Shown: piece by piece, positions 22,142 to 32,593 of the stretch | Layout: every line of letters starts with the position of its first letter | Numbering within the stretch: the stretch's first letter is position 1 | NCBI GenBank assembly: GCA_018524725.1 | Contig: JAEUWP010000453.1 | Span: forward strand, 1 to 64,000 | From: Podaxis mareebaensis | Taxonomy: Eukaryota; Basidiomycota; Agaricomycetes; Agaricales; Agaricaceae | DNA: 64,000 bases | Direction of reading: 5' to 3' | Notes under the pieces: generated by a model | What the model was told of the DNA's origin: nothing | Seen by the model: the letters and a program-made list of their open reading frames with translations, nothing else | Database searches by the model: none | Translations under genes and position numbers: made by a program

Positions 22142-23668
22142 CAATTATTATTTACGTAATTCAAGCGAGCGATGTCAAGATGCCCGAATCCTCGTTGCAT
22201 TATGTCATTGCCACTTGGATCAGTTCAAGCCTTACGACCTTCTGTCAGGCCCACTCATCCAAGACAATCATTTACTCTGGTCCCAGCCAAGGCCAGCCAC
22301 TATCGTTCGCACTGGGCTCCAAAAATGATACCACCTTGAATCAGAAGGTTCATGGTGCGACCTAAGGCCTTAACCTGGGGTATTCCTGCGCGTCACTTTC
22401 GAGTCTGGTTTGTGTGAACTGTATCCTCGGAGGTGGATATCGGCTCCCCATAGGACGCCCAACCTAATCATAGATAGAACCTTATGTTGCAGCCGAGAAG
22501 CAAGGGACGTGTTGACTTGTGATATAGACTGTCACAATATCGACGTGATTACACCTCTTAGCGAAGCGGGAAATGAGCAATGACAAAATTCTTCCGCGCA
22601 AGATGGCTTGTGGTATCAGGCTTTGCCTCGCTTGGCTGGACCACTCGCGTAATGTTTGAATGCGGAATAACAACCACTGTGAAGCTTTGCTGTTCAGAGA
22701 TAAGGGGCTGCTCACACGTGTCCATACTTAGCCACTTGAACAATGGAGCACCTTGGGAGCATGCATCAATCGCGAACCAAAGGGTGTGATAGGGATTGCC
22801 GCAACAGTTAATCCGCTTTCGCTGACAGAAGTGACGAACTCCTAAACACCATTTGCATGTACAATGTGGGTCTCTCAGCGTCTTATACTTGGCCATATGA
22901 CCTTAGGCGTTTCTTGTACGTGTGCGGCTGCCGTCAGAATTGGTCAAAGAACTGAGATCACCAGAGATTTGGATACATCAAATGTCGGATTAACTCTTGC
23001 TGTCTTTGAGGCGAAAACGTCTCGGCTCCGCCAGAATCCGGGATTTGAACTTGAGGAAGGCAGTATCGTATGTTCAGACTTACTCTGCCCTCGCTTAACA
23101 TGAGGTTTGCCGATCGAAATGCATTGGGATGTTGAGAGACCACTCCCACAGCCCCCCGTCGCCCTGGTGGATCGTGGAGTGAATATACACAAACCTGGAT
23201 GAGGGGATTGCCAGGAAAGGGATATTATACTATATCTGGCCTCTCCGATATTTGATCGACCAAGCCGCTTATTCTGCGCTGTGGATGGACGGTTTATGAG
23301 TAAGGGTGGTCGTAGAACGTGACCAGGACACGCAACCGCGTAACGGAAATGACAATGACACGCTCAGCTTGGTAATCTAGTTCGCCCGCTGTATGAACGG
23401 TGACAGCTTGGACCCTGACGATTTCTAAGCCACTATAAGCTATGATCAGTACAAAATTTCGTGAAGATTGGAATGGCGCCTTGCCCGTTAATGGTAGCAC
23501 CTTCGATTATGGTGAATCCATCCCACGCGTTACCACGGTTCGCCAGGTAGACCGCGGGAGAGGACCTGGACGGTATAAAGTAGCCCGCACCTAAGCCGTT
23601 CGAAATTGCTAATATCAGATTTTCTGGCAGGTTGCAACTCCTTCCTCTTTTTGATTCCATAATCCCTC
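22142..23668. other. Region between divergent TRM44 and quinone reductase genes
   Basis: Both flanking genes are transcribed away from this 1.5-kb stretch, so it holds their promoters. Two minus-strand frames start with ATG: 22896-22558 (112 codons, Cys-rich beginning) and 23660-23433 (75 codons). The second starts only 8 bases from the quinone reductase ATG, which makes it unlikely. I recognise neither and found no spliced continuation that I trust. Confidence 0.35.
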
Positions 23669-24689
23669 ATGTGCTTCCCGAGCAAACGTCAGAAGGATAA
23701 CTTCACCGACGGGGCAACCAAAAACAAATCAACAAATCCCCAAAACGGTACCAACGAAGCGAGTACAAAAGGCGACAAATCCCAACCTCCTACCTCAGAA
23801 GCACCCCCAGCTCCTGTTGCAGCATCTACAGTCCCCTCCTCTCTAACAAACACTGCTATGTCTTCTCCCCGCGTTGCCATCATCATCTACTCGATGTACG
23901 GCCACATCGCCAAGAGTACGCTGGTCCAGACGATTCTCGTTGTCTATAATGCTCACGTCGCTCGTAGTGGCCGAGTCCGTCAAGAAGGGTATCGAGACCG
24001 CTGGTGGCAAGGCTGAAATCCTTCAGTACGTGCTCTGTCCTCAAGGACGTTCGGAACATTGTTGACATCTTCTTTAGAGTCGCTGAGACCCTGTCCGAGG
24101 ACATCCTCAAGCTCTTGCACGCTCCTCCTAAGCCTGCCTACCCCGTCATCAAGCCCGATAGTCTCCCCAACTACGATGCCTACCTCTTCGGTATTCCCAC
24201 CCGTTTTGGTAACATGCCCGGTCAATGGAAGGTATGTCTGCGTTTCTTACTTTCAAACTTTGATCATTATCTGATATACATCCTTTCAGGCCTTCTGGGA
24301 CGCCACCGGTGGCCTTTGGGCAGGTGGAAAACTCTCCGGCAAGTACGCTGGTGTTTTCGTCTCTACTGGCACCCCCGGTGGAGGCCAGGAGGTCACTGTC
24401 TTGAGTATCCTTTCCACCCTCACCCACCACGGCATCATCTACGTGCCTTTCGGTTATGCCCACGCATTCGCTGACATCACCAGCCTCAGCGAGGTCCACG
24501 GTGGTAAGTGTTCACCATGCGTTATCCTCTTATTACCCCATGCCCAAGCCTTCCTTCCCAGGATCTCCATGGGGCGCTGGCACTTTCGCTGGTGCTGATG
24601 GCTCTCGCTCGCCCAGTGCTCTTGAGAGCACTATCGCCGAGAAGCAGGGCAAGGCCTTCTGGGAGACCGTCAGCAGGGTCAAGTTCTGA
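23669..24689 (+). CDS. NAD(P)H:quinone oxidoreductase, flavodoxin-like (WrbA/Pst2/Ycp4 family)
   Basis: Five exons (23669-23915, 23968-24025, 24078-24231, 24290-24503, 24562-24689) give 266 residues. The FMN-binding start [16 protein letters not shown] is near residue 68. [25 protein letters not shown] and [11 protein letters not shown] are the other conserved flavodoxin loops, and [15 protein letters not shown] is the family C-terminal signature. These enzymes do two-electron reduction of quinones with FMN and protect against redox stress; the yeast homologues sit at the plasma membrane or eisosomes. Here a 63-residue low-complexity extension (Ser, Thr, Pro, Asn) precedes the domain and starts MCFPSK, a possible acylation signal. 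An alternative start at 23858 would remove it. Confidence 0.92.
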
Positions 24690-25478
24690 ACGGTGGCATT
24701 AGGGTTCGATCATTCCATTTCTAGCAACGACTATACTATTCCTTCACTGAACGATCGATGTTAAGTATTGTAATCCACGACCTGTAGATGAACACGATAT
24801 CCTTTGTTTTCTCTTCTTGAACTTGACTATGGTTCTCATCTCGCACATTGGGAGTCAATACCCCTCTACGGCCCGTCGCTTCCATTTCAACATCACGGCA
24901 TTACCCACCTAGAAATAGCACGCTCGATTGCCGCGTTGTCCCATGCTTAACCCGAAATGGACTGGGGTGGTTCATCGCTAATTCATTATCGATCGAACTT
25001 ACCCAAGGTAAAAGTTGTTTGCCGAGCTTCGCGAGGTCTCCGGGACATCTGATATCATTCGCCTGGGCATATGTTTCCCTGCCGAGGAGGGCTCAGGATG
25101 AACCTGGGACCCCAGGGCTACAAGGGGCTACGAGTCTGGCTACAATCTGCGGTTTTGATCTCCGCCATTCGGAGGTCCATAGCGATCTCAGCGCCTTGTG
25201 ACATCAACGAGTCTGCGAAAATCTCAACAACTACGCTTTCTCACTCTCTCAATGTTTAAAACCCGCACAACCCATTCCCCGCTAGGAATAAGTCATAAGC
25301 CTTGTTCCCTTTTGGTTTATACTCCCCGAGCGAGGCCGGTGTATTAAAAACAATAACATTACTTTTTGAAGAACAAGGCTCTTTTTGTTTTCTTCCTTCT
25401 TATTCCGCGGGCGACCTGAGTTCATCACCACCCCATCTCCACAACCTTCCTTCTCGAATCTTAACTGACGGTATTAGA
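24690..25478. other. Intergenic region before SDR D
   Basis: It holds the 3' end of the quinone reductase gene and the promoter of SDR D. The last 150 bases are pyrimidine-rich and lead into the SDR D start. Short open frames at 24848-25259 have no recognisable motif. Nothing else is seen. Confidence 0.4.
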
Positions 25479-26748
25479 ATGTCAAGTGCTCGTGTCGCCA
25501 TTGTTACGGGTGCTGCCCAAGGGATCGGACGCGCAATTGCCATCCGCCTTGCCGAAGATGGCCTAGATGTGGCTATCAATGACCTTGAAACTCAAAGGGA
25601 TAGCCTCGAGGAACTCCAAGCCATCATATCTTCTAAAGGACGCAAGGCCTTCATTTTCACCGGGGACGTCTCTGAGGAATCAACTGTCAAGTCCCTGGTT
25701 AATTCTGTTGTGGAAGCATTGGGTGGAGTTGATGTGGTAAACTTTCAGATATGTTACCTTTGCTTCCGTGCTTCATTCACACGGGCATGCACAGATGGTC
25801 GCGAATGCTGGAATATGTTTTGCTAGGAGCATGCTGGATAGTAAGTTCCTCTTTGTTCATCGTTCTGCAATAACGATAGTAAAGGTTTTCCACATAGCTA
25901 CAGTGGAAGAGTGGGACAGGATCTTCAGAATCAATTCGCGGTGTGTCTTTTTATCTTACAAGTACGCCGCTCTGCAAATGATAAGGCAAGGCCGAGGAGG
26001 TAGAATTATCGGAGCTTCGTCGGGTGCTGGGAAAGAAGGTGGGTTCGAGCGAAGATGACCTCATTCCGATAATGACATGTGTTAGCTGCGCCATACCTCG
26101 GGGCATATAGCGGGACCAAAGCCGCCGTACGCGCAATAACCCAAGCTTCTGGTTGGTCTCCATCCTGTTCGAGAACTTCATTGGTTCAAGCTTCGTTAAC
26201 CAGCGTTGGAATGGGGTAAGCACGGCATCACGGTCAACTCTTACGCCCCCGGTAAGCATTTCATGTATCCTGAGTGCAGCACTCTCACTCGCAGCATGTT
26301 CTTTTCCTCATTAGGAGCGATCGAGACATCTATGAGTGAGTTGGTGTGATCACACAATATGAATCATGATGGTGATTAGTTCTGCCGTCTAGCCAAGGCT
26401 CTCGGGGAGCAGTTTGGAATCACGACGGAGCTCCTCTTTGCTGAAGTTCGTACACAACGACTACTCTAGTCGACACTGACCGATCGCCTTTGCCTCGGTA
26501 AATAGGAAAGAAAGAAGACTGCCTGTGGCTATATTGGCACGCCAGAGGACGTTGCAGCCCTCGTGTCTTACCTAGCATCAAAAGACGCGCATTTCATGAC
26601 AGGTAAGCTATATGCGTACACAGGAAAGTTCTCTCGGGCTTACGCATCTTTCAGGGCAATGCGTATGGTTTTCTCTTCCAGGTTTAGTCTGTTCCCGTTG
26701 CTCATTACGTTCTAGATTCCGATAAATGGAGGGAGACAGTTTGAGTGA
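25479..26748 (+). CDS. Short-chain dehydrogenase/reductase, paralogue D
   Basis: Ten exons give 256 residues: 25479-25736, 25795-25840, 25898-26038, 26086-26151, 26204-26251, 26315-26335, 26393-26445, 26506-26602, 26655-26662 (8 nt) and 26716-26748. Motifs are TGAAQGIG, AIND, ANAG, IIGASS, YSGTK and INGG. Compared with A-C it has one extra phase-0 intron that splits exon 7, a feature shared with E and F, and it keeps the 8-nt exon shared with A-C. That makes D structurally intermediate between the two SDR blocks. The last strand reads IPINGG and the KQG after the catalytic Ser is KEG. Otherwise it looks intact and functional, with unknown substrate. Confidence 0.86.
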
Positions 26749-27442
26749 ACTAATCCTCTGATACTTAGCCAAGTATTTTGAACGGCCCCGCGTCATATGC
26801 ACTCCTCGCGACTTGTGTGTGACCACTCCAGCGCTTCATCACAAGTACTTGAGTGGGGTCTCGATTTCCAGCTGTGATGTTATCAAACATGATATTGTAC
26901 AAGCCTAATAGTAGTAGCATTCCCAGCAAGCTCTAGCAGGATTTCCGGAAATGTGTGGTGAAGGAGTAAGGAGGCTCGGGTATGTAGGTCAGTGGTTCGC
27001 ACCATTCATCCCGGTAGTCTGCCGACGTTGTGCGTTGGAACACCCCTGGCATGCACGTTGTCAACATCCGCTGGACGGCTACCAAGGTTGAACGTTGCTT
27101 CATGCTTCACGTTCCAGCCGACATATGGGGTGTGTGTGCTCGCTACGAATCCAAGAAGAGCATTTCTTAGTTATCGGTGCCATGTTACTACGGTTCTGAT
27201 CGCGGAAGACGGAAGGAGGCTCATTGGAGTGGCTACAAAGCAAGGTTAGGTGCCTATACTTGCCTGTGGTTGATGTAGTATGCTGTCTTGTTTGTCTACA
27301 TTCTGTCCCATGCCATCCCTAACTTGCGCTCCCAAAGATAAATTGAATAAGTTAGTAAATCTGCAACAAGGAGAGTGGAAAGATGAGATGCCTAAGACCA
27401 ACCAGAATGATCGTGAGCCGACGCAGAGGGTGCCAGTGGTCT

Positions 27443-27728
27443 TATATAGGATTTCAAGTCGTTACATAACTTGAGATTCCACATATATTTTATCGCAGAG
27501 ATAGGATCAGTACACTGATCGAGGCAGATAACCAATTCAGAAGCCCTATTCAAAACCAATAAGGGATCCAGCTTGTTCGAGACAATATCAAATTGAAATC
27601 TGCATCCCTTATTGTTTTCGAATCGTGTCTCTGAGTTGGTCATCCCTACCGGTTAATGTACCGAGTCTATCTCTGTGATAGAATACATGTGGCATCTCGA
27701 GTTCTGTAACGACTTGAAATCCTATATA
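27443..27728. mobile_element. Long-hairpin MITE or foldback element
   Basis: The ends are exact inverted repeats (TATATAGGATTTCAAGTCGT at the left, its complement at the right, about 23 bases). Imperfect pairing continues through arms of about 125 bases each, to a small loop near 27575-27600. The element has no coding potential. It lies between SDR D and SDR E, 250 bases upstream of the SDR E start. The TATA-like ends suggest a TA target site, but I could not fix the exact boundary. A transcript across it would form a nearly complete hairpin. Confidence 0.75.
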
Positions 27729-27924
27729 AAATCCTTGGCATCCTCTACACTGGCTACCGATTCTGATCGGTCTCATGTGAGACTTTGAATATTAATCAAC
27801 AGTCAGTCTAGCTTCTATTAAGGTTTGCTTTTCGAAACCAGATCTTTATTTTCACGCTCGGAGCTTCGGATTTTCCATGATAAGGTCATGCGGACATGTG
27901 GTTCCCAAACCCCGTAGCGTTCCT

Positions 27925-27934
27925 TATATATATG
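27925..27934 (+). promoter_or_regulatory. TATA-like box of SDR E
   Basis: TTATATATAT lies about 50 bases before the SDR E start codon, the usual spacing for a fungal TATA element with a short leader. It is a sequence resemblance only. Confidence 0.4.
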
Positions 27935-27980
27935 GTATGGCATACCGTTAGCATCAGCAGTTCACAGGAACAAAATCACT

Positions 27981-29231
27981 ATGCCGGACAAGACTCGAGT
28001 GGCCATAGTTACTGGAGCATCGAGAGGAATTGGCGCGGCCATTGCCCGGCAACTTGCAAAAGACGGTTATGATATAGCCCTTAACGACATTTCTTCACAA
28101 CGAGAAGAACTCGAAAAAGTACTCAATGAGGTTACGGACCTCGATCGCCGCGGCCGGATTGTAATCGCAGATGTATCGTCGGATCAGGAGGTCAAGGCGA
28201 TGGTGGATGACGTCGTCGAGTATTTTGGTGGGGTGGATGTGGTGAGCTGAGTCCTTCGTATGCTGAAAAGCTCCCTGTGAACCGACTGAAATTCAACGCA
28301 ACCTGAAGATGGTGGCAAATGCAGGCATTCTATCGATGGGCAGCCTTGTAGAAAGTGAGCCTAAAAGTCTTTGGGCACGATGAGTGTTTTTACCTTTATT
28401 TTAGCTAGCGTGACACAGTGGGATAATATCATGTCTGTTAATGCCCGGGGGGTTTTCCTATGCTACAAGTATGCTGCGCAGGCAATGATTGCACGGGGTA
28501 AGGGCGGAAGGATCATCGGCGCTGCATCCCTTGCTGGTAAACAAGGTAAGGCGACTTCCCTGAATACCCCGGCGAACGGGCTAAACACATGTCTTCTTTA
28601 CTTAGGCGTGGTGTATGCGCCAGCTTACTCAGCTTCAAAGTTCGCTGTTCGCGGTCTTACTCAGTGTGCTGGTGAGAGATCTAGTTACTCTCCTATTCGA
28701 CTATAGCGGACCAATGCTTCCTGTCATTTTGTTCCTGTAGCGCAAGAACTCGGGAAGTACGGAATTACCGTGAACGCCTACGCACCTGGTATGAAGCTTC
28801 CCATCCGCAGATTTTACGTTTGGTCTAATCTTGACTCTAGGTCCGATAGAGAACACTGGGATCGGTCAGCCTTCTCTATGAAGATGATGCGAACAGATTT
28901 TGAAGGATCTCTATAGTCCCCATTCCGAAAAATCCAGACGAAGTAACTATGGCTCAACTAACAGCTGGGAAAGCAGCAGTAAGTGCAAAACTTTATTTCA
29001 AAAGCCGAAAGGCATTTTTGGTAACACCTATGATAGGAAGTGGCCAAAACCCCGGTTTGTCGGCTTGGGCAGCCAGAGGAAGTCGCGCAACTCGTTTCCT
29101 ACCTGGCTTCGGAGGGGTCTGCATTTGTCACGGGACAAACAGTATGTTTGCTTGTCGTTTTTGGCGTTGGAAACACTCACTAAGGCATTCGCCCATAGAT
29201 TTCGATAAATGGTGGTCAGTTCTTTGATTGA
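27981..29231 (+). CDS. Short-chain dehydrogenase/reductase, paralogue E
   Basis: Nine exons give 261 residues: 27981-28241, 28309-28354, 28405-28545, 28606-28671, 28741-28788, 28841-28864, 28917-28978, 29037-29141 and 29199-29231. Motifs are TGASRGIG, ALND, ANAG, GAASLAGK (Ala-Ala-Ser in place of Ala-Ser-Ser), YSASK and ISINGG. The 8-nt exon of A-D is absent: here VTGQT is continuous with the preceding exon and only one intron remains before ISINGG. Exon 6 is 24 instead of 21 nt and ends at an unusual GTCAGC donor, so the substrate-loop region (IENTGI) is the least certain part of the model. The phase-0 intron before EVAKT matches paralogue D. Confidence 0.82.
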
Positions 29232-29521
29232 TGACGACGAAATGTCGGCTTTTGTGGTAGTTTATTTTGGTGGAATAGCTATAGTACCGAACTGAATACC
29301 GCACAGATGATACTGGTTCTCCGTCGAGGTTCTGGCTCCAGTAGCATCCTGGAGAAGGGATTCTCTCAGCGTTACTCCAACGAATGATATTCCTTTCTTA
29401 TCCGAAGCAACCATAAGATGACAGTCAAGCCTGAGAAGAAAAAACTATAAATAAAAAGTACAAAAGGACTTTTACAACCTTCGGCAACTCTTTGATGCTC
29501 ACCATTCTATATACGATCATG

Positions 29522-29530
29522 ATATAAAAA
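29522..29530 (+). promoter_or_regulatory. TATA-like box of SDR F
   Basis: ATATAAAAA stands about 55 bases before the SDR F start codon. It is a good match to a TATA element in sequence and distance, with no further support. Confidence 0.4.
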
Positions 29531-29582
29531 CCCCCACACGTGGAAGTCAGGCAGAATCATAGCCATTCAAACAATTATTCTT

Positions 29583-30802
29583 ATGGCACTCCGAATCGCT
29601 CTTGTCACTGGTGCCTCCAGGGGTATTGGAGAAGCGATCGCCCGCCGTCTTGCTAGGGATGGTTTTGACGTTGCTCTCAACGATCTACCTTCCCAGATGC
29701 CAGCATTAGAAGCATTACATAAGGAGATAACTGCTACAGGAAGACGCTCGCATATTCACACAGCAGATGTCGCCAAGGATGGTGATGTCAAGACCATGGT
29801 AGACAGTGCTGTCAAGACCTTGGGAGGTCTAGACGTGGTAAGCAATCCACTCACGACTCGGGTGATGACTCTGAAGACCAATGGGGTATTGATTAAGAGG
29901 ATAGATGGTGGCAAATGCAGGAATATGTAGGTTTACTTCACTGAAAGACTGTAAGAACACCCATTCTTTCTCACTTATGATGAGACTAAGACTCCATGCA
30001 ATCATGTAGGCACTGCAGCTTCCTGGGACCAAGTGATGTCCGTCAACGCACGAGGCGTCTTTCTCTGTTACAAATACGCCTCAGAGGTTATGATAGCTCA
30101 GGGAAGAGGCGGACGGATCATTGGTGCATCCTCTATCGTTGGAAAGCAAGGTACACACAACAGACCGGCTAGAGGAGAGATCTGCTAAGTTGAACCTATT
30201 AGGTGCTGGATACGCCGCAGCGTATTCGGCATCCAAGTTCGCCGTAAGGGGTCTGACTCAAAGCGCTGGTGTGTTGCTATCCATCAATTCCCGCCTAGCG
30301 TCGTATTCACAACAATCGGCGCAGGAGCTCGGAAAATATGGCATTACAGTTAACGCTTATGCCCCGGGTTTGTTAGCCCTTTCAATGCCCGGGCGCGCAC
30401 TTGAGCTAATTTAGTCCTGTTCTAGGTCCCGTCCAGACTCCGATGTGTAAGCGCTACTATACATGCAAATAGCTCGTTGGCTAAATTTATTGTGAAGGGA
30501 ACTCACTGGGTTTAGATGAAGCCGAGTTAGAAGCTCTCAGGACTAACGTGAGGCCGTCAACTTGCATCCCCGTCGATGTGATTCATGCTCACACCGCGAT
30601 GCTATTACAGGAAGCCCGAAAGACTGCCGTGGGACGCATTGGGAATCCTGAGGAAATTGCACACGTCGTGTCATATCTGGCTTCCCCGGAATCTGCATTT
30701 GTGACAGGGCAGACGGTACCGTCCAATTCATCATGATCACATCTATAAACACCTGACTTGCGCAATTAGATCTCCGTCAACGGCGGCCAATTCTTCGATT
30801 GA
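29583..30802 (+). CDS. Short-chain dehydrogenase/reductase, paralogue F, with retained intron
   Basis: Exons 29583-29837, 29905-29950, 30010-30150, 30203-30367, 30426-30446, 30516-30547, 30611-30715 and 30770-30802 give 265 residues. Motifs are TGASRGIG, ALND, ANAG, IIGASS, YSASK (Tyr155, Lys159) and ISVNGG. At the place where all five paralogues splice, 30269-30319, the 3' splice site is GG instead of AG. The 51-nt former intron is a multiple of three with no stop, so the gene reads through and gains 17 residues just after the catalytic Lys helix. Apart from this it is closest to E in exon layout (no 8-nt exon, extra phase-0 intron). Whether the insertion is tolerated is unknown. Confidence 0.8.
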
Positions 30803-30845
30803 TTGATCCTTCAACTAGGATAGATTTTACAAACTTGCCCTTGTA

Positions 30846-32593
30846 TTATAATACGCTGAATTTGCGCTCGCGTTGAGACCGCAATGAGCGAAGTTGAGTC
30901 ATTTCAAAATCGCTGACAGTCGTCCGAGTCCCGTCTTCCTCGATCGTTATTTGATAGGGCGCAGTCGCCACCTTGTCGATGTTTTTATTCGCCTCGCGGA
31001 CATTGAGAATGATCCTATTTGAGAGAACGCATGACATAGCCACCGAAAACCCGATGGGTATTTCAAGGAGACTTTGCTAGTAAAACACCGTCAAATCTAC
31101 ATATCAAGGATAAGACAGCTGCGACTCACTCGAGCGGTTATCCAGACTAGGAGGCACGTGAAGTAGGTCGACATAATACTGCAGGAGACTCGGGTAAGGG
31201 AGTTTCGGAGCCGCTTGGGGCTTACAGACTTACATGACAAAATATAGGATAGAATCCCGAACAAGAATACCAACGAGACGTTTCCCAGACCGGAATAGTG
31301 ACCCATGAGATCGGAAGGTTTGAAACCCTCTAATCAGAGCTAGGATACATAAGAGGCATTCGTACGACAGCATTGGTATCCAGAACGCGAAGAACTTTGT
31401 GGAGACATTAGAAGGAGCGCAAAAAACAAAGTCTTGCAAGGGCCCTAGCGGGAGATTAGTTCGGAATGGCCGTGCAGTAGCTGCGGCGGAGTTAGCGAGG
31501 GACCCAGTAGTTAAACTACAGCAGCATGAACGAACCAGTGATGGACGCTAATACCTTGCCCATGATGACCGCAGATATACCGGAAGCGATTATGAACGTT
31601 GTCACCATCAGTGCCAGCACTTTCTTATTCAACGAGTATAAGGCGTAGAGGCGCATTTGGAGGATGACTATGCAAGACAGATCAATTGGTGCCCGACAGT
31701 CATGGCGAGGGGTGGTGAGGATGCGCACTCTCTGCAATCATACAAGCAATGAGACCGGTCCAGCCTTGCCAGTGGAAGAATTTATGACCTTCATAAGGGT
31801 TAGATTGGCGCAGAAATCAGGTATTCAATGACGACATACAACTAGATTACGTATCATTTTTGCGTTATCAGTTCGAGGGCACGACAATGTCACTCAGTAT
31901 CACTCACAACTAGAGCGAATAGGCACGAAAATCATGAGCGCTTTCAGGAGCAGATACGATGAGGTATTTGGCTTACATTGTCGGTGAGGCGAGTAGAGAA
32001 AAGAGCTGCATAGAAGTCAGCTAAAGGCAAGGGACAAGTGAATATAGTCTGTCTGACCGTAATTGTTGAATCTGCAAATGAAAGCATTAACAATACGCAA
32101 ACAACAGATAGAATAGCTCACATACATCACACTGGATAGGGTATAATATCGGTTCTGTAGGGTCTTCGTCTTGAGGCCGTCGTGACCTTGCTGGTTGATT
32201 AACTTACAATAATAAATAAGGCCTTCCCGAATGACCACGAGCTCCTCTACGCTTCATTGGATCAACTTTTCAAGCAAAATTCAAAAGTCCCATACCCAAA
32301 TAAGGTCCACCTTTGATGAGCTCAGTTATGATGATGGACCGAGCATAACACCGCGGGAACTCACCTCGAGATCCAGAGTCACCACTTCATATTCGATTCA
32401 TGTTACCAGCAAAGTATTAGGTCCCGCAAGATACCACTCACGATGATCGAAAATGATTATGCAGGAAGAGGCGACTACGAAGGCAAATCAGTGAACATAA
32501 GTACGGTTTGCGTTCCCAGCACTCACGTTGTGCATATCGAGTTGCCTCTATATCTCGAATAGCCTGATGTAGTGAATCCAGAAGCGATACCAT
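30846..32593 (-). CDS. DUF6533-type seven-helix membrane protein
   Basis: The N-terminal exons are 32593-32527, 32474-32442, 32384-32365 (20 nt), 32310-32296 (15 nt), 32246-32208, 32154-32126, 32071-32058 (14 nt) and 32020-31977. Joined, they read the DUF6533 signature: FDHLVTLDLEVDLIW, then WSFGKALFIINRY and a FNNY stretch. Later exons carry HWQGWTGLIACMIAE (ending 31729), ILQMRLYALYSLNKK (31667-31555), VLVRDS-type helices near 31230-31430, and PIGFSVAMSCVLSNRII near the C-terminus, stopping at 30846. The joins between 31977 and 31788 and between 31555 and 31440 are not resolved. This family is abundant and uncharacterised in Agaricomycetes. Hydrophobic helices throughout predict a polytopic membrane protein. 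Its 3' end lies only 43 bases from the SDR F stop, in a convergent arrangement. Confidence 0.8.

Noticed and set aside
23433..23660. Minus-strand ATG frame of 75 codons next to the quinone reductase start
   Set aside because: Starts 8 bases from the divergent gene's ATG, leaving no room for either promoter; no family match.
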